Below are positions 18,694-26,249 of a stretch of 64,000 nucleotides of DNA, one piece after another. The stretch's first letter is position 1; each line of letters starts with the position of its first letter. The DNA is taken from positions 62,001 through 126,000 of the forward strand of contig JBEKAY010000002.1 of assembly GCA_050015675.1 (NCBI GenBank), given 5' to 3'. The translations under genes were made by a program, and so were the position numbers. Source of the stretch: Fen-1298 sp050015675. GTDB lineage: Bacteria; Bacteroidota; Ignavibacteria; UBA10030. Under the pieces are notes generated by a model, which was not told where the DNA came from, made no database searches, and was given only the letters and a program-made list of their open reading frames with translations.

Positions 18694-18901
18694 GTTCCAC
18701 CTAAGACAAAAAAACCCGACAATGTGCGTCGGGGTCTGATGATCGAACTCTCTCTCTATCGTCGCGTGGTTTAGTTAATGACAACGTTCGAGACAAGTTA
18801 CGATGCACAAAAACAGCACAGCACAACTTTCTCACAATTGTCTATACGCGGTATTCCTTTCGTTCTACAATAAGGTAGAAGATTCCATGAAAAGAGTCAA
18901 G
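18694..18901 (-). promoter_or_regulatory. porV-like gene leader with terminator abutting the RBS (attenuator candidate)
   Basis: Minus-strand reading: after the dnaX stop, TTGACT (18899-18894) with a 17-base spacer to TACCTT could be a promoter; a ~165-nt leader follows. It ends in CCCGAC, a 7-nt loop, GTCGGG and T7 (18733 down to 18708). Only 14 nt, holding the AGGTGG ribosome-binding site, separate the T-run from the ATG. No promoter can fit after the hairpin, so porV-like mRNA must read through it. Attenuation or a riboswitch is inference; a plain dnaX terminator plus a promoter inside the hairpin is the alternative. Confidence 0.5.
18708..18733 (-). terminator. Rho-independent terminator upstream of porV-like gene
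   Basis: Minus-strand CCCGAC-GCACATT-GTCGGG followed by TTTTTTT: a 6-bp GC-rich stem, 7-nt loop and seven-T tail, a canonical intrinsic terminator. It could end the lon-dnaX transcript or act inside the porV-like leader. Confidence 0.8.
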
Positions 18902-20689
18902 TTACTCAATGCGCTCTGCTCCTAACTCGCGTTTGAGCAAGGTAAGAATTGGATGTTCTTTTGTTTGCGCAGTATTTTGCATAACATGTGTATCCAAGCT
19001 TTTCGTCTCCGCAGGTAATGATGACGTTGTTGTATAGATCGGCTTTACTGATATGTCTGCATTGGAACGGAGGACCGGTTCTATGATAACTCGTTTGCCT
19101 ACCACTTTATGTAGGGCGCTCGCCAGAAAATCTCTATTTCTTTTAAGTGTTGAAAAATGATAATCGTCCGGACACGAAATACGCACCATGCCGTTGTGAA
19201 CATCAAGAATCCTTGTTTCCGTCAACGATGTACCGATAGCAATATGGGATTTTGAAACATTGCTTACGAAAACGGGCCAATGTTCCATTATCTCGTCGGC
19301 AGAGGCGGATTGAATCATTATAGGTTGTTCGGCAACTCGTTGAACGGCATGCTGAAATTCGACATGCTTTGGTACTTCTGTCAGTTTGTTAAGATCCGTA
19401 CCAATGAGAGATGAGTAACTGATTGCAGATTTACTTTTTAAATATCCTGCTCCAACTTCGCCTACAACTTTAAGGTCGGAATATTGTGACGTACTGTGTT
19501 GCGTGGATTCTTGTGAGGCTGGCAATAAATTGACACTCCCGTTACCGCTCATTTTTTTTTTGAGTATTTCTATTTGTTGGAGCAACTCTCCAATCTGCAC
19601 CGAACTTTCCATTTTCGCCATTTGGATGAGTCCCGCTTCAAGTCGATATCGCGGCTGTGCCGCCCATCGAAGCGCTTGATCTAGTTCATTCGTTTGTTTA
19701 ATGCAGCGCAACAAATCTTGCTCGGTAAATTGGTTCGCTTCCTTTTCATACCGCTTCTTATAATTCTCAGAGACTTCGATGAGTTGGGTAGATTCGGTAG
19801 AGCTCACAATCAGTAAATTGCGAAGATGCTCTGTCAGTCCACCGACAAACTCACGTAAGTCATAACCGCTTTTTATAACTTCATCAACCAATCGTATGGC
19901 GCTTTGCGAATCGTGGCTTTTCAGAAAATCAGACACACGAAAATAAATTTCCTGATCGACAACATTGAACGCCTTCAGCAGTTCCACCGTTTTGACATCG
20001 CTGCCACAGAACGAGCGTACTTGGTCGAATATACTCTGTGCATCTCGTAAAGATCCGTCGGCGCGTTTGGCGATAACCATCAATGCATCATTTTCGATTA
20101 TAACGTTTTCAGCGTTTGCGATTGTTGCAAGTGTATTAATAATTTCTTCAACGGCGATGCGCCGGAAATCGAAGCGCTGACAGCGCGAAAGAATCGTCAT
20201 CGGTACTTTGTGTACTTCCGTAGTTGCAAAGATAAACACGACATGCGTTGGAGGTTCTTCAAGCGTTTTCAGGAGCGCATTGAACGCTTCCTTCGTCAGC
20301 ATATGAACTTCATCGATGATGTAGATTTTATATTTGCCGCGTGTTGGTGTGTAGCGGACAGAATCGCGGAGGTTTCGAATTTCTTCTACACCGCGGTTGG
20401 ATGCACCGTCAATCTCAATGACGTCAAGGCCACGTCCTTCAATGATTTCCTTACAGACTTCACACGTATTATCCGGATTCTGATTGATAGGGGAGAGGCA
20501 GTTAAGAGCGCGGGCAAGAATGCGGGCTGTTGTTGTTTTGCCGCATCCACGCGTGCCGCTGAAAATATACGCGTGCGCAACACGGTGAGACGCAATTGCA
20601 TTGCGAAGAGTATTTGTCACATGGCTCTGACCAACGACGTCGTCAAAGATCATCGGCCGCCATTTACGTGCCGTTACTTGATAATTCAT
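18902..20689 (-). CDS. dnaX: DNA polymerase III subunits gamma/tau
   Basis: 595 residues. The AAA+ clamp-loader core begins at once (YQVTARKWRPMIFDDVVGQ), with Walker A in SGTRGCGKTTTARIL near residue 45, the zinc-binding cysteines around CLSPINQNPDNTCEVCKEI (near 64-80), Walker B IYIIDEVHML near 122 and the SRC motif LSRCQRFDFRR near 165. The C-terminal third (tau-like extension) is variable, as usual. DnaX loads the beta clamp (DnaN, also in this window) and couples polymerase cores. It lies 74 bp downstream of lon on the same strand. Confidence 0.97.
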   Translation of the reverse strand: MNYQVTARKWRPMIFDDVVGQSHVTNTLRNAIASHRVAHAYIFSGTRGCGKTTTARILARALNCLSPINQNPDNTCEVCKEIIEGRGLDVIEIDGASNRGVEEIRNLRDSVRYTPTRGKYKIYIIDEVHMLTKEAFNALLKTLEEPPTHVVFIFATTEVHKVPMTILSRCQRFDFRRIAVEEIINTLATIANAENVIIENDALMVIAKRADGSLRDAQSIFDQVRSFCGSDVKTVELLKAFNVVDQEIYFRVSDFLKSHDSQSAIRLVDEVIKSGYDLREFVGGLTEHLRNLLIVSSTESTQLIEVSENYKKRYEKEANQFTEQDLLRCIKQTNELDQALRWAAQPRYRLEAGLIQMAKMESSVQIGELLQQIEILKKKMSGNGSVNLLPASQESTQHSTSQYSDLKVVGEVGAGYLKSKSAISYSSLIGTDLNKLTEVPKHVEFQHAVQRVAEQPIMIQSASADEIMEHWPVFVSNVSKSHIAIGTSLTETRILDVHNGMVRISCPDDYHFSTLKRNRDFLASALHKVVGKRVIIEPVLRSNADISVKPIYTTTSSLPAETKSLDTHVMQNTAQTKEHPILTLLKRELGAERIE

Positions 20690-20763
20690 TTCATCTCAAA
20701 ATAGAAAATTATTCATGCAAGAATACAGAAAACAGAACACAAAAGCCAGAATAATTTTTGTTT

Positions 20764-23172
20764 TTACTTTTGCCTTTTAACATTTAACCTTTTACTTGAG
20801 AACACATATTTCATCGCTTCTTCAATTGTCTCAATCGGCACAATTACCAATCCTTCCTTTACCTTTTTCGGAATTTCGATGAGATCTTTCACATTTTCTT
20901 GTGGAATCAATACCGTCTTAATTCCGCTACGTTGTGCTGCAAGTAGTTTTTCGTTCAATCCACCGATAGGGAGAACTTTGCCGCGCAACGTAATCTCGCC
21001 TGTCATTGCTACATCGTTGCGGGCAGGCATATTACTCGCCGCGGATATAATTGCCATCGCCATTGTCACACCGGCAGATGGGCCATCTTTAGGAATTGCT
21101 CCTTCCGGTAAGTGAATATGAATCTCGCGATTCTTGTTGAACTCAGGATTTACACCGATCTTTTTTGCATTCGAACGAATGTAGCTCAACGCCGCTTGCG
21201 CCGATTCTTTCATAACATCGCCAAGCTGTCCCGTAAGTGTCAGGCGCTCAGTGCCGCGCATAATTGTTGCATCAACATTGAGAATTTCGCCACCAACGCT
21301 TGTCCACGCTAATCCGGTGACAGAACCAACTCGCGGCTGTGACTCGGCTGGCTTTGTGCGAAACTTTGGAACACCAAGATACTTTTCTACAGAGTCTGGT
21401 ATTACCCGTATGTTTGTTTTATCTTTTTTCTTTTCCTTCGTTCCATTCGTTTGTTTGGCAAGCACCATTTCCTTTGCCACTTTACGACAGATAGATGCGA
21501 TTTCGCGTTCAAGATTTCTCACACCGGCTTCACGCGTATATTGTTGAATAATTTTTATGATCGCGTCATCTTCAAAATGAACTTCGTCAGTTTTCAAACC
21601 ATGCGCTTTAAGTTGTTTACCGACAATATGACGCTTTGCAATTTCCTTTTTCTCATACTCCAAGTATCCAGGCAATTCAATAATTTCCATCCGATCTTGA
21701 AGGGGAGCTGGAATAGCAAACCGAACATTTGCTGTTGTGATAAACATGACTTTTGATAAATCATAATCAACTTCGATATAATGGTCATTAAACGCAATGT
21801 TTTGCTCTGGATCGAGTACTTCTAAAAGTGCTGCAGATGGATCGCCGCGAAAATCCATGCTCATCTTATCTACCTCATCCATTAACAACACGGGGTTGAC
21901 AACACCTGCTCGTTTCATCGATTGAATAATTTTTCCAGGCATCGATCCGATATACGTTCGCCGATGACCTCGGATTTCCGCCTCATCGCGAATGCCACCG
22001 AGCGAAATGCGTACAAATTTTCTGCCAAGTGCGCGTGCGATCGATTTTGCCAGTGATGTTTTCCCAACGCCCGGCGGACCAACAAAACAAAGAATTTGTC
22101 CGCGCATTTCTTTCACCAGATTCAGCACAGCTATATTCTCAAGAATTCTTTCCTTCGGCTTATCCAATCCGTAATGATCAGCATCGAGAATTTCTTTTAC
22201 GTGCGCGATCATTAAATCATCTTTCGTTCGCTTCTGCCAAGGTACCGCAATGAGCCAATCTAGATAATTACGCGTGACACTAAACTCAGGTGACATTGGC
22301 GAAGTTTTCTTCAGTTTATTGAATTCCTCGAATGCCTTTTCTTCGGCTTCCTTCGGCATTTTTGCCGCAAGAAGTTGTTCTTTGAGCTTAACCATTTCGG
22401 GTGAAGCTTCGTCATCACCAAGTTCGTCTTGAAGAATTCTGATTTGTTCCTGAATAAAAAACTTCCGTTGCGATTTCTGAATATTATCCTGAACTTTTGT
22501 TTCAATGTCTCGTTCGATTTTCAGAATATCCACTTCTGTGCTGAGGATTTTTGAAAGCTCATACAATTGATCACGAAGCGTAGATATCTGTAAAATCCGT
22601 TGTTTCACCTCCACGCTTTGGACAATATTAGAGGCGATGTAATACATCTTCCGTTGTGGCTCATTGATGCCGTCATAAGCCATAATCACTTCCGGCGGAA
22701 TATTACGATTGAGTCGGACGTATTCCGCGAACAGTGTAGACGCATGCCGCACAAGCGCATCAATTTCACGACCAATCGGCGGATCAACGCGATTAATAAT
22801 AATCTCCGCTTCAAGAAAATTAGAATTATTGATGAATTTTTTAACGTTTGCTTGCGCAATACCATCAACCAAAATTTTTATCAATCCGTTCGGCAATTTC
22901 AGCATTTGAAGAATCTTTGCTACTGTGCCTTCTCGATAAACATCTTCTTCCGTAGGCTCATCAATAGATGAATTCTTTTGTGCAACAATTAAAATATTCT
23001 TGCCCCGAGCTAAAGATTCATTAGCCGCACGGAGTGAGGATTCTCTACCTACAAGCACTGGAAAGATCATATACGGAAATAATACAATATCCCGAAGCGG
23101 CAGAATCGGTAAAATATTTGGAATATGATCTAATGTTTCAATATGTAAATTTTGTTTATCTGAATCATTCAT
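20764..23172 (-). CDS. lon: ATP-dependent protease Lon (LonA)
   Basis: 802 residues, full length. N-terminal substrate-binding LON domain (ILPILPLRDIVLFPYMIFPV), a helical coiled-coil region, AAA+ module with Walker A GPPGVGKTSLAKS near residue 365 and Walker B VLLMDEVDKM near 430, and C-terminal protease domain with catalytic Ser in PKDGPSAGVTMAMA and Lys in LPIGGLNEKLLAAQ. Lon degrades misfolded and regulatory proteins. Its ATG lies only ~23 nt after a terminator T-run, so promoter placement is unusual (see 23195-23237). Confidence 0.97.
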   Translation of the reverse strand: MNDSDKQNLHIETLDHIPNILPILPLRDIVLFPYMIFPVLVGRESSLRAANESLARGKNILIVAQKNSSIDEPTEEDVYREGTVAKILQMLKLPNGLIKILVDGIAQANVKKFINNSNFLEAEIIINRVDPPIGREIDALVRHASTLFAEYVRLNRNIPPEVIMAYDGINEPQRKMYYIASNIVQSVEVKQRILQISTLRDQLYELSKILSTEVDILKIERDIETKVQDNIQKSQRKFFIQEQIRILQDELGDDEASPEMVKLKEQLLAAKMPKEAEEKAFEEFNKLKKTSPMSPEFSVTRNYLDWLIAVPWQKRTKDDLMIAHVKEILDADHYGLDKPKERILENIAVLNLVKEMRGQILCFVGPPGVGKTSLAKSIARALGRKFVRISLGGIRDEAEIRGHRRTYIGSMPGKIIQSMKRAGVVNPVLLMDEVDKMSMDFRGDPSAALLEVLDPEQNIAFNDHYIEVDYDLSKVMFITTANVRFAIPAPLQDRMEIIELPGYLEYEKKEIAKRHIVGKQLKAHGLKTDEVHFEDDAIIKIIQQYTREAGVRNLEREIASICRKVAKEMVLAKQTNGTKEKKKDKTNIRVIPDSVEKYLGVPKFRTKPAESQPRVGSVTGLAWTSVGGEILNVDATIMRGTERLTLTGQLGDVMKESAQAALSYIRSNAKKIGVNPEFNKNREIHIHLPEGAIPKDGPSAGVTMAMAIISAASNMPARNDVAMTGEITLRGKVLPIGGLNEKLLAAQRSGIKTVLIPQENVKDLIEIPKKVKEGLVIVPIETIEEAMKYVFSSKRLNVKRQK

Positions 23173-23194
23173 TGGATTAATCTATGTTAGGCTG

Positions 23195-23237
23195 TAAAAA
23201 CAAAAAGAGGGCACATCCGCCTGATACGGACACACCC
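23195..23237 (-). terminator. Rho-independent terminator immediately before lon
   Basis: On the minus strand GGGTGTGTCCG (23237-23227), loop TATCAGG, CGGATGTGCCC (23219-23209) can pair along all 11 positions if G-U wobbles are allowed, followed by a T-rich tract (TCTTTTTGTTTTT). On the plus strand the middle of the stem cannot pair, so it is strand-specific. It follows the rraB-like pseudogene and ends ~23 nt before the lon ATG. Confidence 0.7.
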
Positions 23238-23317
23238 AGTTTTTTCACGGATTCAATATACCGATGAATGGCAGGAGAGTCAAGGAATGATGGTGAAAGT
23301 TATAAGCAACAGTTTCC

Positions 23318-23746
23318 TCATTTTTTGTCAGCAGCTTCTTCTTTTTCAATGAGAGCACCCAACCCATCAAATTCGCAATCGAATTCAGCCGCAAAATCAT
23401 CCATTTGATTTGTCCAGTCAAACATTTTATTTAGCTGCGTATTTATAGTTGGCGTATTTCCCGTTATGAGAAATTTTTTATTGCCATAATCTGACAGGAC
23501 ACATTCAGCAATATAACCCATCTATCTAAGTATATTCATAAGATCGAGTGCGTTATCTGTTTTATCGGTATAGAAAAAAAACTCTACCTCACAGGTGTCG
23601 TTCTCCTGCGCACCAAATATTTTTCTCAATTCTATTGAACGTTGAATGACTTCTTCTCTTGGATTATAAGACACGTTAGCATTCCTCATGAAGATTGCTG
23701 TAGTATTGTATGCATATTTGACCGAGTTAATATATTTTAAATTCAA
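23318..23746 (-). pseudogene. RraB-like protein gene interrupted by an in-frame TAG
   Basis: Two small frames lie end to end in the same frame: 74 codons (23746-23525), a TAG at 23524-23522, then at once ATG and 67 codons to 23318. Read through, the ~142-residue product resembles the RNase E regulator RraB family: PREEVIQRSIELRKIF, then VEFFFYTDKTDNALDLMNILR, (stop), MGYIAE, and the hallmark AAEFDCEFDGLGALIE, comparable with the E. coli RraB ending FDVEYDGWG. RraB inhibits RNase E activity. Either a recent nonsense mutation, a sequencing error, or two separately translated halves. The assignment rests on motif memory, not alignment. The likely original start is the ATG at 23689 or 23746. Confidence 0.6.
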
Positions 23747-23752
23747 AATATT

Positions 23753-24463
23753 CTACACTAAACTTTTATTCAAGAAGCGTACAAGCGGTGCCGCTTCTTC
23801 GCATATACTTGCAATTTCATCGACCAATGATGCTCTGTAACACTTCGATTCCGGCAATGAAACACCAACAAAGAATTGCTTGAACTTCAGCCAGTCAGCC
23901 ATTGGATGGTTCTCGTCATATCCTTTTGGAACACGTTGAAGTTTTGACCAGTCGAACGGTGCAAATCGTTTTTTAAATCGACGGCTCTCAACTATTGAAA
24001 GAAATTCATCACCGTACTCAGCAATTGCTTTTCGTATTTTTTTAAGTTGCTTACTATCCGGCAGATAAATCCCGCCGCCAACAAAAAATTCATTCGGTTC
24101 AATTTGAATATAATAACCTGAACCGATAAAACCTTTTGGCATTCCTCTCAATACAAAATGAGCTGCAATATGTGTCTTGTACGGAGTCTTGTCTATGCTG
24201 AATCTAATATCACGATAGATTCGGAAAATAGATCGATTTGGGTTAAGATCGAACTCCGGTGCAAATCGTATGAAGTATGGATGCAGTGCCGCAATAAACG
24301 AAAGCATTGGAGTTTTTGCATTTCGTTCAAATTCTTCCTTATGTTTTTCAAACCACTCGCGATTGTTGTTTCGCTTGAGTTGTTTGAGAAAGCTGATACA
24401 TTCTTTTGGAAAACCTTCGAATGGCGGATAGAGATCGAAATCCATTAAAGGTATCTTAGACAT
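23753..24463 (-). CDS. DUF2461 family protein
   Basis: 236 residues, normal for DUF2461 (TIGR02453). Typical blocks: FPKECISFLKQLKRNNNREWFEKHKEEFE at the start, then NRSIFRIYRDIRFSIDKTPYKTHIAA and GSGYYIQIEPNEFFVGGGIY, and a C-terminal PKGYDENHPMADWLKFKQFF. Function of the family is unknown. No signal peptide, so probably cytosolic. It lies 20 bp after murQ on the minus strand and 7 bp before the rraB-like frame, suggesting one transcript. Confidence 0.88.
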   Translation of the reverse strand: MSKIPLMDFDLYPPFEGFPKECISFLKQLKRNNNREWFEKHKEEFERNAKTPMLSFIAALHPYFIRFAPEFDLNPNRSIFRIYRDIRFSIDKTPYKTHIAAHFVLRGMPKGFIGSGYYIQIEPNEFFVGGGIYLPDSKQLKKIRKAIAEYGDEFLSIVESRRFKKRFAPFDWSKLQRVPKGYDENHPMADWLKFKQFFVGVSLPESKCYRASLVDEIASICEEAAPLVRFLNKSLV

Positions 24464-24483
24464 AATATCAACCTCCTACGTAA

Positions 24484-25449
24484 TTACAAAACACGAGATT
24501 TTTTTCCCTCGATCGCAGCGCGAACAAATCCATCGGACTTTATCAATCTTAACCGTGCTTCCTCCGGCGAGACATTTGCTTTGATCATAACGAGAGCCGT
24601 CTTCACATAAAAGTTTGACTTGGTTAGAGAATCTGCCGCTTCGTCATACGAAACACCGGTAATTATCATGATAATGCGTTTTGCTCTCTCGCGTAATTTT
24701 GAATTTGTTATCTGAAGATCGATCATCATATTCTGGTACACTTTTCCCAAACGAATCATAACTGCCGTTGTTATCATATTAAGGACAAGCTTCTGGGCTG
24801 TACCGGATTTCATTCTCGTTGAACCCATAATAATTTCCGGTCCCACTTCCGGGCAAATAGCAATGTCGATTACAGAAGCAAGGTCAGAAAATTCTGGAAG
24901 ATAAAAATTTGTTCGTGGGTTTGTTGTTACATAGAGTGTCCGTGCACCGAGTCGCTTCGCTTGTTTCACCGCACCGATAACGTAAGGTGTGCGGAGACTT
25001 GCAGCAATTCCACATACCACATCATTTTCTTTAATATTTTTATTGTCAATGTCGCGTGCGCCATTTTCCTCATGATCCTCTGCTCCTTCTTGGGCGCGAA
25101 ACATTGCTTTTTCTCCACCAGCAATCAATCCTTGAATCATCTCTGGGTTTGTTCCAAACGTCGGCGGACATTCAGTAGCGTCCAGCACTCCTAATCTTCC
25201 ACTGGTTCCCGCACCAACGTATATAAGGCGCCCATCATTCCGAAACGCTTCAACTATAAGATCAACAGCTTTGGTGATGTACGGTAGTTGCGTCTCTATA
25301 GCAAACGGTACTTTCTTATCTTCATTGTTAATAAGAGCAACAATCTCCTTAACGGAACAAGAATCAATATCCATGCTCGCAGGATTTCTTTGTTCTGTCG
25401 TTAAATACTGAAGCTGATTAAAAAGTACTTTCTCTTTAGACAATTTCAT
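24484..25449 (-). CDS. murQ: N-acetylmuramic acid 6-phosphate etherase
   Basis: 321 residues from ATG 25449; the frame extends to 25527 into rsmG but the family N-terminus (LTTEQRNPASMDIDSCSVKE) begins here. MurQ cleaves the lactyl ether of MurNAc-6-phosphate in peptidoglycan recycling. SIS-domain motifs: YVGAGTSGRLGVLDATECPPTF near residue 60, GGEKAMFRAQEGAEDHEENG (catalytic glutamate in AEDxxExG), and GPEIIMGSTRMKSGTAQKLVLN. No MurNAc kinase or PTS gene adjoins. It directly follows rsmG, where parA/parB would sit in many genomes. Confidence 0.95.
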   Translation of the reverse strand: MKLSKEKVLFNQLQYLTTEQRNPASMDIDSCSVKEIVALINNEDKKVPFAIETQLPYITKAVDLIVEAFRNDGRLIYVGAGTSGRLGVLDATECPPTFGTNPEMIQGLIAGGEKAMFRAQEGAEDHEENGARDIDNKNIKENDVVCGIAASLRTPYVIGAVKQAKRLGARTLYVTTNPRTNFYLPEFSDLASVIDIAICPEVGPEIIMGSTRMKSGTAQKLVLNMITTAVMIRLGKVYQNMMIDLQITNSKLRERAKRIIMIITGVSYDEAADSLTKSNFYVKTALVMIKANVSPEEARLRLIKSDGFVRAAIEGKKSRVL

Positions 25450-25471
25450 GTCTATCTCATGAGTGATGCTT

Positions 25472-26194
25472 TTATAAATTGACCAACAATATTTTTTTAT
25501 CAGCAGCAAGAAGTTGTTCCGATCCAATTAATGTAAGATTAATTTCTTTGATATTCACTTGAGGATATTGCCGCTTTGCACTGTCAACTTCCTGTGTTAA
25601 GTCGCCGCCTTTGAATGCAATAAGTGCAGGTGAATTCGGATCTATGAGATTGCCACTTATTGTATTATCAAATGAACTAAAATAATTTCTTTTTTTAAGG
25701 AAGTTTATCGACAAAGAGATTAATTCGTTTAATTGACAAACCGCTCTCGCAATAGCAAAATCAAATTTGTGCGCATGCTCAGATTGCAGACCAACTTCTT
25801 CAGCTCTTCCCCATATTACATTTACATTTTTGATATTCAAATCCTCTACCATTTTCAAAACAGCATTTGCTTTTTTCCTAGTTGCATCAAGACAAAGCAG
25901 AGAAATATCTGGACGTAAAATCTTTAATGGAACACCGGGTAACCCGCCGCCAGTTCCAATATCAATAATTCTGCATCCTTCCATCAATTTCACTTTAAAC
26001 AACGGTGAGACACAATGAAGAATATGGTAAGTCCAAATATTTTCTTCATCTTTTCGAGAGATCAAGTTGATTCTTTTGTTCCAATCGAGAAGTAAATTTA
26101 CATATTGATTTAATTGCTCTGTCTGTAAGTCTGTCGGTGTGAAGCCATTTCTCATGCAGAGTGTACGAAACCAAGTTTTCTTTTCAGGCTGCAC
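25472..26194 (-). CDS. rsmG: 16S rRNA (guanine-527-N7)-methyltransferase
   Basis: 240 residues. Conserved GidB blocks: LLLDWNKRINLISRKDEENIW near residue 35, and SAM-binding RIIDIGTGGGLPGVPLKIL near 75-95, followed by LLCLDATRKKANAVL and the FDFAIARAVCQLNEL stretch. It methylates N7 of G527 in 16S rRNA. It lies 55 bp after mnmG with a parS-like palindrome in the gap. The first codons before LCMRNGFTPTDLQ are variable, so the start could be slightly internal. Confidence 0.93.
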   Translation of the reverse strand: MQPEKKTWFRTLCMRNGFTPTDLQTEQLNQYVNLLLDWNKRINLISRKDEENIWTYHILHCVSPLFKVKLMEGCRIIDIGTGGGLPGVPLKILRPDISLLCLDATRKKANAVLKMVEDLNIKNVNVIWGRAEEVGLQSEHAHKFDFAIARAVCQLNELISLSINFLKKRNYFSSFDNTISGNLIDPNSPALIAFKGGDLTQEVDSAKRQYPQVNIKEINLTLIGSEQLLAADKKILLVNL

Positions 26195-26221
26195 TATATC
26201 TTTGCTCCAATTTCAATTATT

Positions 26222-26237
26222 TGTTCCACGTGAAAAA
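26222..26237. promoter_or_regulatory. parS-like palindrome between rsmG and mnmG
   Basis: TGTTCCACGTGAAAAA matches 14 of 16 positions of the widely conserved ParB site TGTTTCACGTGAAACA, with the central CACGTG intact. It lies in the 55-bp gap between mnmG and rsmG, a position common for origin-proximal parS. Confidence 0.6.
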
Positions 26238-26249
26238 CATGACGTTAGA

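Noticed and set aside
18735..18901. 4.5S/SRP RNA next to dnaX
   Set aside because: The SRP RNA gene is near dnaX in some bacteria, but the conserved GGAAGGAAGCAGC-type core is absent from both strands here.
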